Assembly (NCBI GenBank): GCA_001796865.1
Contig: MGNQ01000019.1
Location: forward strand, 4,472-54,726
Direction of reading: 5' to 3'
Length of the DNA: 50,255 bases
Source of the DNA: Chloroflexi bacterium RBG_16_56_11
GTDB taxonomy: Bacteria; Chloroflexota; Dehalococcoidia; Dehalococcoidales; RBG-16-60-22
Made by a program: the position numbers and the translations under genes. Position 1 is the first letter of the stretch, and every line of letters starts with the position of its first letter. Of this stretch, positions 16,884 through 25,487 are shown one piece after another. The notes under the pieces were generated by a model that was not told the DNA's origin, searched no databases, and saw only the letters and a program-made list of their open reading frames with translations.

Positions 16884-17164
16884 TTACCGAGGGCCTTCCT
16901 GATTTCTTCTTCCCGGAACCCGACGATGCACAGTTTGCCGTCGATTACCATCGTGGGGAAATTGCACTCCGGATTGAACTTCTTGACTACCTTCATGGCT
17001 TCTTCCTGCTCCGCGCCGCGCAGCAGGTCGACGTCCGTATAATCATATTCCACGCTCATAACATTGAGGAGCTCCTTGGTCTTTTTACACCAACCGCAGG
17101 TGCTCAGGGCGTAAAGTACTACTTTTCTCCCCTTTTTGTTGCCGGCGACATGTTTCATGGTCAT
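16880..17164 (-). CDS. Glutaredoxin/thioredoxin-like protein
   Basis: A 94-residue thioredoxin-fold protein with a CGWC redox motif (C23, C26) after VVLYALST, and a cis-Pro region FPTMVID about 45 residues later. The tail IVGFREEEIRKALGK is typical of bacterial glutaredoxin-like proteins. An AGGAGA site lies 10 nt before the first ATG; a second ATG two codons on is an alternative. Its stop overlaps the start of the FTR-rubredoxin gene by four bases. It is the likely disulfide substrate of that reductase and so part of a ferredoxin-driven thiol redox system. Confidence 0.88.
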   Translation of the reverse strand: MTMKHVAGNKKGRKVVLYALSTCGWCKKTKELLNVMSVEYDYTDVDLLRGAEQEEAMKVVKKFNPECNFPTMVIDGKLCIVGFREEEIRKALGK

Positions 17165-17344
17165 GCTTTATATTTCTCCTGCTCTTTAATATCATATTTA
17201 GCCTTAATCCCTATTCTAACATATTTATCACGGCGGGACTCGGCCAGGAACTGTGATGACATTTGTGAGTTTCCCCGGTCCTGTTGGCGCTGGTTGACTG
17301 CCAAGACTTCCCCCTGTTTTCAAACACTCCTTCAGCCTTGTTTA

Positions 17345-17445
17345 CAGGTGAATAATAGTATATAATATTAAATGTTTAGATATTATACTATATTTTTTAT
17401 ATACTATTTACAATCAATACTATATATTATTGATACCAAATATTA
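17345..17445. promoter_or_regulatory. AT-rich palindromic operator/promoter region before the MarR gene
   Basis: A strikingly AT-rich block in an otherwise GC-rich region. ATAGTATATAATATT (17355-17369) faces GATATTATACTAT (17379-17391), an imperfect inverted repeat separated by 9 bp. A further ATACTAT/ATACTATATATTATTG stretch follows near 17400-17432. Such palindromes are typical MarR binding sites, and several TATAAT-like boxes overlap them, so autorepression is plausible. Confidence 0.55.
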
Positions 17446-17478
17446 GCCCGAAAGTTCTAACGGGAGGAACATAGCAAT

Positions 17479-17946
17479 ATGAGGAGTGACGTCCTGGGAA
17501 GAGTTGCCGTGGACCTGCTATCCGTGCCGCCTCTCATTTTCCGGCTGCTGCGAAGGAGCCTGATAAAGACTTCTCTGGCTGATATCGAGGCGGATATCAA
17601 ATTTCCGCATCTCGAAATCATGACGGTTTTAAAAGAAGGGACACTGCACGTCGCTGAAATCGGCGAGAGGCTGCAGATTGCCAAGGCCCAGATGACGCAT
17701 CTCATCGATAAGCTCGTCGAGCTGGAACTCGTGGAAAGGCAGATGTGCGTCACCGACCGGCGTACGCTCAACATCGCCCTCACCGGCAAGGGCAGGACGA
17801 TACTGGAAGAGCACGAGAACGCCCTGATTATCACCGTGAGCGACAACATGTCTTCCCTTTCCGATGCCGAGCTCGAAGCGCTATCGAACTCGCTGAGAAA
17901 TTTAAGAGACTACCTGTTCAAAGTACAAAAAATCAGCCCGAAGTAG
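17479..17946 (+). CDS. MarR family transcriptional regulator
   Basis: A 155-residue winged-helix protein. The core is VAEIGERLQIAKAQMTHLIDKLVELELVERQMCVTDRRTLNIALTGKG: recognition helix near residues 70-82 and a wing carrying the conserved D-R-R. N- and C-terminal helices form the dimer region. The ribosome site GGGAGG lies 11 nt before the ATG. It precedes two MATE exporter genes on the same strand, with only 24 bp to the first, so it probably represses its own operon and senses a compound exported by the MATE pumps. The palindromes upstream are the likely operator. Confidence 0.88.
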   Translation: MRSDVLGRVAVDLLSVPPLIFRLLRRSLIKTSLADIEADIKFPHLEIMTVLKEGTLHVAEIGERLQIAKAQMTHLIDKLVELELVERQMCVTDRRTLNIALTGKGRTILEEHENALIITVSDNMSSLSDAELEALSNSLRNLRDYLFKVQKISPK

Positions 17947-17970
17947 GCTATCCTACCTGGAAAAGGACTC

Positions 17971-19410
17971 ATGAAAAACCCCGTTCAAAATCGCAATCAC
18001 AACGTCCTCGATACCGAAAAGGTCGGCGGGCTACTGGTGAAGCTGGCCACGCCCGCCTTTCTGGGGATGTTCGTCCAGACCCTTTATAACGCGGTGAACA
18101 CCATCTTCATCGGCCATTTCGTCGGCCCGCTGGCCATCGCCGGCCTGTCCATCGTTTTCCCGCTCCAGATGCTGGCCATGGGCATCGGGATGATGGTGGG
18201 GATGGGCGGGTCATCGGTGATTTCGCGATTCATCGGAGCCGGCGATACCGCCCGTGCGGAACGCGCCATCGGCAACGGCATCACCGTCGGCCTCATCATA
18301 TCCGCCGCCGCGACGGTCATCATCGTGCCACTGGTCAGTTTCTGGCTCAGGCTCATCGGCGCCTCGGCGGAAGTCCTTCCCTACGCCCGGGAGTACCTGG
18401 TCATCATCATGAGCAGCACGATTTTCAACGTCCTGGCCATGTCTCTCCTCAGCTTCGTACGCTCGGAGGGCAACGCCCGCGTCGGCATGATTGCCATGAT
18501 ACTCGGCGCGGTGCTCAGCATCATCCTCGATGCCATCTTCATCATCCCGCTGCACATGGGCGTGAAAGGGGCGGCCCTGGCAACGGTGATATCCCAGATT
18601 ACCTCCATGCTTTATCTCCTGAGCTACTATTTTACCGGCAACAGCTACCTGAAAATCCGGATGCGCAACCTCCGCCTGGATATTACGATACTGAAGCCGA
18701 TGTTCTCCATCGGCGTCTCCTCATTCGTGCAGACGGTAGCCGGCAGCCTCTCGGCCATGTTACTGATTAACATGGTCGTCAGGTATGGCGGCGATATGGC
18801 CCTGGGGGCTTTTGGCATCATCCAGCGTATCATGATGTTCGCCACGATGCCGGCCATGGTCTTCGGCCAGGCTTTACAACCGGTGCTCGGTTTCAACTAC
18901 GGCGCGAAACGCTTTGGCCGGGCCCTGAGGGCGACAACGATAGCCGCCATCGTTTCCACCTCGCTGAGCCTGGTGGGCTTTACCATCATCTATTTTGTCC
19001 CCGGGCCGCTCATCAGGATTTTTACCAGCGACCCCGACCTCGTCAGCACCGGGGTGTACGCCGCCAAGCTCATTTTCCTGTCACTGCCGCTGATGGGCGC
19101 CGTCATGGTCGGCCAGCTCATCTTTCAAGCTATCGGCAAAGCGACGCAGTCTTTTATCACGGCCATCGTGCGGCCGCTGGTATTTTTAATCCCGCTCGTG
19201 CTGGTGATGTCCAACGCCTGGCAGCTCGACGGCGTGTTCCTGGCCTTCCCGGCCGCCGACCTCCTCACCTTCATGCTGATAATCGCGCTGCTGGCACCAA
19301 TCATCGGTGAGTTCCGCCGGGCGGCGGTGGCGGAGAAACAGGCCAAGACCGGGCCGGTCACGGCGGCGCCGCTGCTGGACAACGCCGAAAGCAGCCAGGT
19401 GGTTGACTGA
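17971..19410 (+). CDS. MATE family efflux transporter (first of tandem pair)
   Basis: A 479-residue MATE protein with twelve predicted membrane helices. Family features include LATPAFLGMFVQTLYNAVNTIFIG in helix 1, VGMGGSSVISRFIGAGDTARAERAIGN between helices 2 and 3, and the repeat-half equivalent GIIQRIMMFATMPAMVFGQALQPVLGFNYGA. These resemble MepA/DinF-type Na+ or H+ driven drug exporters. The C-terminal tail (EKQAKTGPVTAAPLLDNAESSQVVD) is cytoplasmic and unusually long. It shares strong similarity with the next gene, indicating a tandem duplication, and lies in line with the MarR gene. Confidence 0.92.
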   Translation: MKNPVQNRNHNVLDTEKVGGLLVKLATPAFLGMFVQTLYNAVNTIFIGHFVGPLAIAGLSIVFPLQMLAMGIGMMVGMGGSSVISRFIGAGDTARAERAIGNGITVGLIISAAATVIIVPLVSFWLRLIGASAEVLPYAREYLVIIMSSTIFNVLAMSLLSFVRSEGNARVGMIAMILGAVLSIILDAIFIIPLHMGVKGAALATVISQITSMLYLLSYYFTGNSYLKIRMRNLRLDITILKPMFSIGVSSFVQTVAGSLSAMLLINMVVRYGGDMALGAFGIIQRIMMFATMPAMVFGQALQPVLGFNYGAKRFGRALRATTIAAIVSTSLSLVGFTIIYFVPGPLIRIFTSDPDLVSTGVYAAKLIFLSLPLMGAVMVGQLIFQAIGKATQSFITAIVRPLVFLIPLVLVMSNAWQLDGVFLAFPAADLLTFMLIIALLAPIIGEFRRAAVAEKQAKTGPVTAAPLLDNAESSQVVD

Positions 19411-19433
19411 CATCCTGGTGTCCTGGAAATATC

Positions 19434-20813
19434 ATGCAACATCAGAACCACAACGTACTGGATACGAGCCATATCGGTCGGCTGCTCTTTAAACTGACCC
19501 TGCCGATGTTTTTCGGCATGTTCTTCCAGACCACGTACAACATCGTAGACGCGGTCTTCCTGGGGCAGTTCGTCGGCCCGCTGGCCATCGCCGGTATCTC
19601 CGTGATATTCCCCCTCCAGATGCTCACTATTGGCATCGGCAACATGGTGGGTATCGGCGGGGCCTCATTGATTTCTAGGATGATCGGGGCGGGTGAAAAA
19701 GAACAGGCCGAGTGTGCCCTGGGTAACGGCATTACTTTCGCGGTATTGTTTTCCATCATACTGACAGCCGTGTTCCTGCCCACGATGGGTTTCTGGCTTA
19801 AGCTCATCGGGGCTTCGCCGGAGGTCCTCCCATTTGCCAGAGACTACCTCACGATAACCATCAGCGGCACGATTTTCAACGTCCTGGGCTCGGTCCTCCT
19901 CACCTACGCGCGGTCCGAGGGCAACTCCCGCGTGGTGATGGTAGCCTATATCATGGGCAGCCTCCTCAATATCGCTCTGGACGCGGTATTCATCATATCG
20001 CTGGACATGGGGGTAAGAGGGGCCGCCCTGGCCACGGTGATTTCGCAGGCGTTGGCCATGACCTATATTCTGTTTTACTACCTCAACGGCAACAGCTTCC
20101 TGAAAATACATTCCGGCAACCTGGCACCTGATTTGAAAATCCTGAAGTCTATATTCGCCATAGGCATTGCCTCGCTGGTGCAGGCCCTGGCGATGACCGT
20201 GTCGGCGGCGATACTGATAAGAATGGCAGCTACCTACGGCGGCGATATCGCTTTATCGGTGTTCGGCATCATCCAGCGCGTCATGATGTTCTCCTTCATG
20301 CCCGGCCAGGTCCTGGGACAGGGGCTCCAGCCCATACTGGGCTACAACTTCGGGGCCAGGCGCTACCACCTCGCCCTGAAAGCCATCAGCATCGCGGCAA
20401 TTGCGTCTACGGTTTTCAGCGTGGTCGCCTTTGTCGTGCTGTTCTTCTTCCCGGGGCCGGTGATGGGTATCTTCACCAACGAACCAGCTCTCATTGCTGC
20501 GGGCACCTACGCCGCCCACCGCATTTTCTTCGTCCTACCCCTGATGGGCTTCTTTACAGTCGGCTCACTCGTCTTCCCGTCCATCGGCAAGGCCTTCGAA
20601 TCGTTTATCATCGCTATCGCGCGGCCACTGGTCTTCCTTATGCCGGCGGTGTTGCTCCTGCCCCGTCTGTGGCAGCTTAACGGCGTCTGGCTGGCCTTCC
20701 CGGTCTCGGATACCCTGACGTTCCTCCTCACCGTGGTCATGTTGATTCCTTTATTCCGCGAGTTTGGCAAGGCGGCGGCGGCTGAAAAACGCGGCGCCGC
20801 CCCGGCAGGTTGA
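19434..20813 (+). CDS. MATE family efflux transporter (second of tandem pair)
   Basis: A 459-residue paralogue of the preceding protein. It opens in the same way (QNHNVLDTSHIGRLLFKLTLPMFFGMFFQTTYN) and keeps GIGGASLISRMIGAGEKEQAECALGN and GIIQRVMMFSFMPGQVLGQGLQPILGYNFGA. Twelve helices are expected. The gap to the first MATE gene is 23 bp. The two proteins could work separately on different substrates or as a pair; MATE proteins normally act as monomers. Expression is probably controlled by the MarR protein two genes upstream. Confidence 0.92.
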   Translation: MQHQNHNVLDTSHIGRLLFKLTLPMFFGMFFQTTYNIVDAVFLGQFVGPLAIAGISVIFPLQMLTIGIGNMVGIGGASLISRMIGAGEKEQAECALGNGITFAVLFSIILTAVFLPTMGFWLKLIGASPEVLPFARDYLTITISGTIFNVLGSVLLTYARSEGNSRVVMVAYIMGSLLNIALDAVFIISLDMGVRGAALATVISQALAMTYILFYYLNGNSFLKIHSGNLAPDLKILKSIFAIGIASLVQALAMTVSAAILIRMAATYGGDIALSVFGIIQRVMMFSFMPGQVLGQGLQPILGYNFGARRYHLALKAISIAAIASTVFSVVAFVVLFFFPGPVMGIFTNEPALIAAGTYAAHRIFFVLPLMGFFTVGSLVFPSIGKAFESFIIAIARPLVFLMPAVLLLPRLWQLNGVWLAFPVSDTLTFLLTVVMLIPLFREFGKAAAAEKRGAAPAG

Positions 20814-20873
20814 AAAAGCTCCCCGCATACCGCTAAACTTACATCAGCAACCGGCCGGGAGGTAAAAGCAGCG

Positions 20874-21875
20874 TTGACACAGGCTAAAACAAAGTCAGGT
20901 GCGCTGGAATGGCTGCTGGAGCGGGAAAATATCGGCGTGAGATACCTCGCCATGCGCGACTTGTTGAAAGCGGACGCCGGCGAACTCCTCCCGGTTAAAA
21001 AAGCCGCCCATGAAAAAGGCCCGATAGCCGCCATCCTGGCAAAAATGCACGAAGAAGGGTGGTGGGAACAGGCCGGGGCCGGCTATTATCCCAAGTACAC
21101 CGGGACAGTGTGGTCGGTTATTTCACTGGCAGAGCTTGGCGCCTCTCTGGAAATTGACGCGCGTATCGCTACCGCCTGTTCCTATGTCCTGGCACATAAC
21201 CTCACCGGAGACGGTCATTTCACGGTCAATGGCCTGCCGTCTGGAACAGCGGACTGCCTGCAAGGCAACCTCTGTGAATCGCTGCTCAATCTCGACTGTA
21301 TTGACCCGCGACTGGACAACGCCTTCGAATGGATGGCCAGGAGCGTCACCGGGGAAGGCGTGGCTCCGATGACAGAGAAGACGGCCCCGCGGCGTTATTA
21401 CGCCGGAAAGTGCGGGCCGAACTTCGCCTGCGGCTCAAACAATAAGCTGCCGTGCGGCTGGGGAGCGGTGAAAGTGATGCTGGCATTCAGCAGGCTGCCC
21501 GTGAACAAGCGGACACCCCTGATAGGTCGAGCTATCGAGGCAGGGGTTGATTTTCTCTTCAGCCGGGACCCGGCCAGGGCGGACTATCCCAGCGGTTACA
21601 GCGCCAAACCGAGCGGCAACTGGTGGAAATTCGGCTTCCCCAATTTTTATGTTTCTGATATCCTGCAAATCGCCGAAGCCCTCGTTGGATTAGGCTACGG
21701 GCACGACCCGCGCCTGGCCGGTTGCCTTGCCCTTATACGTGAAAAGCAGGACAGCGAGGGGCGCTGGTCTCTGGAGTATGATTATACAGGCAAGACCTGG
21801 GTAGATTTTGGCTTGAAAAAACAGCCTAACAAATGGGTAACGCTACGGGCGATGCGTGTGCTGACGGCGCCCTGA
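20874..21875 (+). CDS. Alpha/alpha-toroid (prenyltransferase/squalene-cyclase-like) repeat protein
   Basis: A 333-residue protein with a TTG start at 20874 preceded by GGGAGG. It shows repeated toroid motifs: EEGWWEQAGAGYYPKYTGTVWSVISLAELG, then a GDGHF unit, a central CGWGAVKVMLAFSRLP helix pair, and a QW-type motif QDSEGRW near the end followed by KWVTLRAMRVL. No DxDD or zinc-binding motif of true cyclases or prenyltransferases is apparent, so enzyme activity is doubtful; a binding role is possible. A paralogue lies at 47058. It is about 18 bp from the ligase-like gene downstream and may be coexpressed with it. Confidence 0.65.
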   Translation: MTQAKTKSGALEWLLERENIGVRYLAMRDLLKADAGELLPVKKAAHEKGPIAAILAKMHEEGWWEQAGAGYYPKYTGTVWSVISLAELGASLEIDARIATACSYVLAHNLTGDGHFTVNGLPSGTADCLQGNLCESLLNLDCIDPRLDNAFEWMARSVTGEGVAPMTEKTAPRRYYAGKCGPNFACGSNNKLPCGWGAVKVMLAFSRLPVNKRTPLIGRAIEAGVDFLFSRDPARADYPSGYSAKPSGNWWKFGFPNFYVSDILQIAEALVGLGYGHDPRLAGCLALIREKQDSEGRWSLEYDYTGKTWVDFGLKKQPNKWVTLRAMRVLTAP

Positions 21876-21893
21876 TATCTGAAGAAAGGCCTA

Positions 21894-23222
21894 ATGGACT
21901 ATCACCCGCATTTCCCCCCTGATTTTTCCAAGAAATCCCTGGATACACTAGAGTACGCACTGGACCACCTCGGCGCCTACCACTCCTGGCAGGCCCGCGA
22001 CCCCGGGGCCGGCAGTGATGTGGACCAGCGCTACGCGTCATTGCCGGTGCTCACCAAACGCGACATCCGCGAGCATTTTCCCGCGGGCTTCGTGCCGCCC
22101 GGCCGCGATTTCGAGACCGCCGTGGCCAGCGGCGAAATCCAGACGGTCAACACCAGCGGCTCGAGCGACCTCCGCGTGACCAACATCTGGCACCAGCCTT
22201 GGTGGGACGCCTCGGAGAAAGCGTCCTGGAAATTGAACTCGCACGCCGCCAGGCTGGCCACCGGCAGCCACCCCGAGGCGATCCTTGCCAACCCCCGTAA
22301 CGTGGGCATCATTTCGGACGATGTCGACCTCCCTTACGAAAAACGGCGACTGAGACGGTTCCTTTACCTCAATGAAAAGACCAATCCCACGTTGTGGTCG
22401 ACGCGTCTTATGGACCGGATGATTGAAGAGTTGAGCTTCTACCGTCCCGCCGTCCTCGAAGCCAACCCCTCGCTGCTGGCCCGGCTGAGCCGCTACGCCG
22501 CGGCGGAGAAAAAGCCAGTATTCCAGCCGGGGCTGATTGTTTTTACCTACGAGTTCCCGTCGCAGGTTCACTACCGACAAATCCGCCGCGTCTTCACCGC
22601 GCCCACCGCCAGCTCTTATGGCACCACCGAGACTGGCTATGTCTTCATGCAGTGCGAAGCGGGCAAATTTCACCAGAACAGCGACTTCTGCCGGGTGGAC
22701 TTCCAGCCGCTCCAGTCCCGGCACGGCGGCCCGCGATTGGGCCGGATGCTGGTGACCACCTTTAACAATCCCTGGTACTACATGGTCCGCTTCGATGTCG
22801 GCGACCTGGCGCGAGTCGACGAGACGGATAAATGCCCCTGTGGCCGGGACTCCGGTTTCATCGTCTCGGCCATCGAGGGGAGGTTTGCCAACGTGACGCT
22901 GGCCTGCGACGGCCGGCTGGTCACGCTGCGCCGGCTCGATGATGCCCTGGCCGCCCTGGACGGCATCGACGAATACCGCCTGGACCAGCCTTCTCCGGGA
23001 TCTTATACCTTGACCGTGGCTACCTCTCGCACTGATAGAAAACAACTGGAAACCGAGGCCGCCGGGCTGCTGCGCGGTGTCTACGGAAAGGCCGCGGCCG
23101 TGACAATTTTTTACCGGGATACGCTGGCCCCGGAGGAATCGGGTAAATATTGCCTCGCGCGGGCCCTTTTCCCGCTGGACGTTGAAGATTTCCTGGACAG
23201 AAGAAAGGGGGAAATAACGTAG
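21894..23222 (+). CDS. Phenylacetate-CoA ligase-like AMP-binding protein (PaaK/CapK family)
   Basis: A 442-residue adenylate-forming protein. The phosphate-binding loop is NTSGSSDLRV (about residue 84-93), more degenerate than the usual SSGTTG. The SYGTTETGY motif and the later VRFDVGDLARV...CPCGRD block match PaaK-type ligases, and the CxCGR zinc-type motif is typical. The C-terminal domain holds YRLDQPSPGSY and ends with ESGKYCLARAL, where the GK lysine fits the adenylation step. The substrate is probably an aromatic or other acid, activated to a CoA thioester or adenylate. The ribosome site is a GAAAGG. It follows the toroid protein gene closely. Confidence 0.8.
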   Translation: MDYHPHFPPDFSKKSLDTLEYALDHLGAYHSWQARDPGAGSDVDQRYASLPVLTKRDIREHFPAGFVPPGRDFETAVASGEIQTVNTSGSSDLRVTNIWHQPWWDASEKASWKLNSHAARLATGSHPEAILANPRNVGIISDDVDLPYEKRRLRRFLYLNEKTNPTLWSTRLMDRMIEELSFYRPAVLEANPSLLARLSRYAAAEKKPVFQPGLIVFTYEFPSQVHYRQIRRVFTAPTASSYGTTETGYVFMQCEAGKFHQNSDFCRVDFQPLQSRHGGPRLGRMLVTTFNNPWYYMVRFDVGDLARVDETDKCPCGRDSGFIVSAIEGRFANVTLACDGRLVTLRRLDDALAALDGIDEYRLDQPSPGSYTLTVATSRTDRKQLETEAAGLLRGVYGKAAAVTIFYRDTLAPEESGKYCLARALFPLDVEDFLDRRKGEIT

Positions 23223-23240
23223 AGGAAGTCGTTTGGCAGC

Positions 23241-23335
23241 CGCTCATGGTGAGACCTCGGCGTGAGCTCGGTCGAACGCTTGTCGAACCATGAGAATAGC
23301 TGGTACCACCCCTCGACAAACTCGGGGTGAGTGGA
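23241..23335. repeat. Interspersed repeat cluster before the S51 peptidase gene
   Basis: The unit at 23241-23291 repeats the one at 3739-3789 with one mismatch. A CCCTCGACAAACTCGGGGTGAG unit follows at about 23308-23330. Confidence 0.7.
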
Positions 23336-23381
23336 ATTCAGAAGTATATTTTCATCACTAAACGACCTCCAGGAAACAATG

Positions 23382-24080
23382 ATGAAAAGCAGACCGGTAT
23401 ATCTATTGGCCGGGGGACGGCACGGGAGGCGGCGCCAGCCCGACCCCCTGTTACAGGGGTTCTTCCGGGAGTGCGGCCAATCTCCTTCGGTGGCTTACGT
23501 CGGCGCGGCCAGCGGCGATGACAGGAGCTTTTTTGACTTCATCGCGGCGGCCTTTAAAGCCGCCGGGGCCGGTAGGGTCGACCACGCCATAACCGCGCCG
23601 GACGGTGCTGATATCGTTAAAGCCAAGACAATACTGGAGCACGCCGATATTGTCTTCATCAGCGGCGGCGATGTCGAGGCCGGCATGGATGTCCTGCGCG
23701 CAAACAGCGTTATCGACTTCCTCTCCGGCCTTTTCCGGGCGGGCAAACCGTTCCTGGGGCTTTCCGCCGGGAGCATCATGCTGGGCAGGGAATGGGTCCG
23801 CTGGCCCAATCCTGAGAACGAGGACTACGCCGAGCTTTTTCCCTGCCTGGGTTTCGCCCCGGTCATCTGCGATACTCATGACGAAGACGGCGGCTGGGAA
23901 GAACTCCAGGCGGCCCTCGCCCTCGAAAAAGACGGCGCCCGCGGCTACGGCATCGCCACCGGGACCGGCCTCAAAGTCTTTCCCGGCGGCCGGGTGGAAG
24001 CCCTGGGCGGGCCGGTCTTCGAGTACGTCTCCCGCGGCGGTAAAGCGGAGCGCATCGGAGATATTTTACCGTTAAAGTAG
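23382..24080 (+). CDS. Peptidase S51 (dipeptidase E/cyanophycinase-like) family protein
   Basis: A 232-residue protein of the glutamine-amidotransferase-like S51 fold. The chosen start MKSRPVYLLAGG is 7 nt after an AGGA box; an ATG immediately before it is an alternative, and a longer reading would run into repeat DNA. SGGD is at residues 94-97 and the nucleophile S128 lies in GLSAGSIML. A conserved HDEDGGWEEL block follows. Members hydrolyse Asp-containing dipeptides or cyanophycin; this protein lacks clear features to choose. It stands alone after an intergenic repeat block. Confidence 0.8.
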   Translation: MKSRPVYLLAGGRHGRRRQPDPLLQGFFRECGQSPSVAYVGAASGDDRSFFDFIAAAFKAAGAGRVDHAITAPDGADIVKAKTILEHADIVFISGGDVEAGMDVLRANSVIDFLSGLFRAGKPFLGLSAGSIMLGREWVRWPNPENEDYAELFPCLGFAPVICDTHDEDGGWEELQAALALEKDGARGYGIATGTGLKVFPGGRVEALGGPVFEYVSRGGKAERIGDILPLK

Positions 24081-24216
24081 GGCTGGCCTGTTCCCGGACT
24101 TCCGATGAGAATATTCCCCTTTCTCCAATTTCAGATAGCTAATATTGATTCACGCCTCAACAAGTTGTAGAATGAATCTGTTAAGCATGACATAATCACC
24201 GGATTGGAGAAAAAGC

Positions 24217-25485
24217 ATGGAAATAGTTTTTGACAAGAAGGCCGTTAAAGACCAGGAGGTCGAGGATACTGTCAAGGAGTTCCTGGCGAAAATAGCCACT
24301 CTGGAAAAGACCAGGGGTATCCCCGTTTACGTCTTCCAGGACGGTGTCAAGAAAAGCTACTATATACGCTGCACCATATCCGGCAAGACCATGGCCGATA
24401 TTATCAGCCTGGACGCCCGGCTCGACCCCCAGGGCGGTGAGACCTTCCGCGGCAACCGCGACATACTGGAAACTCATAACACGTTCCTGCGCATGAAAGA
24501 CGACGCCCAGAACGAGCGTGAGTTTAACGACCTCATCGCTGAGTACATCACGTCCTACCTGCCGGAGAAGCCGCTGAAAATCTGGGGCGGCCAGCACCGC
24601 TCGCGGGCGATTATCGACGCATATGCGTCGAAAAAAGTCTCCCGGTACCACGGTTTCCGCGTCTATTTCTGCCTGAGCAAGGAGCAGCGAACCGAGCTCG
24701 CCCTCATTTCCAATACCAGCATGGCGGTGTCCAATGACCTTTTCGACCGTCAGCTCGAAGAGACTTACATGGGCCCCTACCTGCGGCGCTGGTGCGTCAA
24801 GGTGGGCCTGCTCAAGCCGGACGAGGACTTCCCGGACGTCGGTTCCCGGGCCGAAAGGATAACCACGCAGGGCGCCCGCAGCTTCGTCGTGAGCTTTTTC
24901 AAAGGCAAAGAGGTCGGCCCGCAGATACCGGAAAACGAGCTCGACCGGAACGTCTACGAGCCCTATCTCTGCCAGACCGGCGCCTTCCTCGACGAGGAGT
25001 ACCGGATGCTCACCGAGAAGATGGGCGGCAAGCTCTGGTCGAACAAGGAGCTTCAGGAGGCCGGCAGGTCCTTCGCCGCCCTGCACAGGGCGCAGTACGA
25101 GGCTATCAAGGACAGCAAAATCAACTTCAGGATTTTCCGGATGAAGGCGATGGTGCCTTCGGTTCTTTCGGCGTGGAGCTTTGTCGCCGGGCTGCTGCAA
25201 CCCCACCCCGCCAGATTAAAAATCCACCTTTCCGTGCCAACAGCTCCCAAGGGCGTGCCGGACCCCCTGAACGCCGAGGAAATGTCCAGGTTCCGGTACT
25301 ACCAGGATATCGAGACCTACCACGGGCTGGGCACGCGCGCCATCATGAAAGACCGCCAGAGGATGGCCCAGGTCTTCCTCGCCAGGACGCTCGACCCCGA
25401 GGCCGTGCTGGACAAGAAGCTGCTGAACCAGGCCGTCAACCAGTTTACCGCCCTGAAGTTCTTCAGCAAGGGCTACACGACGTAA
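24217..25485 (+). CDS. GGQHR-motif (ParB/DGQHR-like) protein
   Basis: A 422-residue protein with a GGAG site before the ATG. Residues 120-134 read LKIWGGQHRSRAIID, like the DGQHR motif of DndB/DGQHR proteins, which share a ParB-type core (D/G-G-Q-H-R). The preceding FRGNRDI and following LALISNTSMAVSNDLFDRQLEE blocks resemble that family. The remainder is helical, with KKLLNQAVNQFTALKFFSKGY at the end. DGQHR proteins occur in DNA-modification and defence settings, but no dnd or pgl genes lie nearby. It is followed after 2 bp by a YdeI-like gene and so forms a two-gene unit of unknown job. Confidence 0.65.
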   Translation: MEIVFDKKAVKDQEVEDTVKEFLAKIATLEKTRGIPVYVFQDGVKKSYYIRCTISGKTMADIISLDARLDPQGGETFRGNRDILETHNTFLRMKDDAQNEREFNDLIAEYITSYLPEKPLKIWGGQHRSRAIIDAYASKKVSRYHGFRVYFCLSKEQRTELALISNTSMAVSNDLFDRQLEETYMGPYLRRWCVKVGLLKPDEDFPDVGSRAERITTQGARSFVVSFFKGKEVGPQIPENELDRNVYEPYLCQTGAFLDEEYRMLTEKMGGKLWSNKELQEAGRSFAALHRAQYEAIKDSKINFRIFRMKAMVPSVLSAWSFVAGLLQPHPARLKIHLSVPTAPKGVPDPLNAEEMSRFRYYQDIETYHGLGTRAIMKDRQRMAQVFLARTLDPEAVLDKKLLNQAVNQFTALKFFSKGYTT

Positions 25486-25487
25486 TC

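Noticed and set aside
20874..21875. Squalene-hopene cyclase or nitrogenase NifH label for the toroid proteins
   Set aside because: QW-like motifs exist, but no DxDD, no P-loop and the length is about half that of a cyclase.
24792..25487. Long open frame overlapping the GGQHR gene
   Set aside because: Arg/Gly/Pro-rich out-of-frame translation; the real gene begins at 25488.
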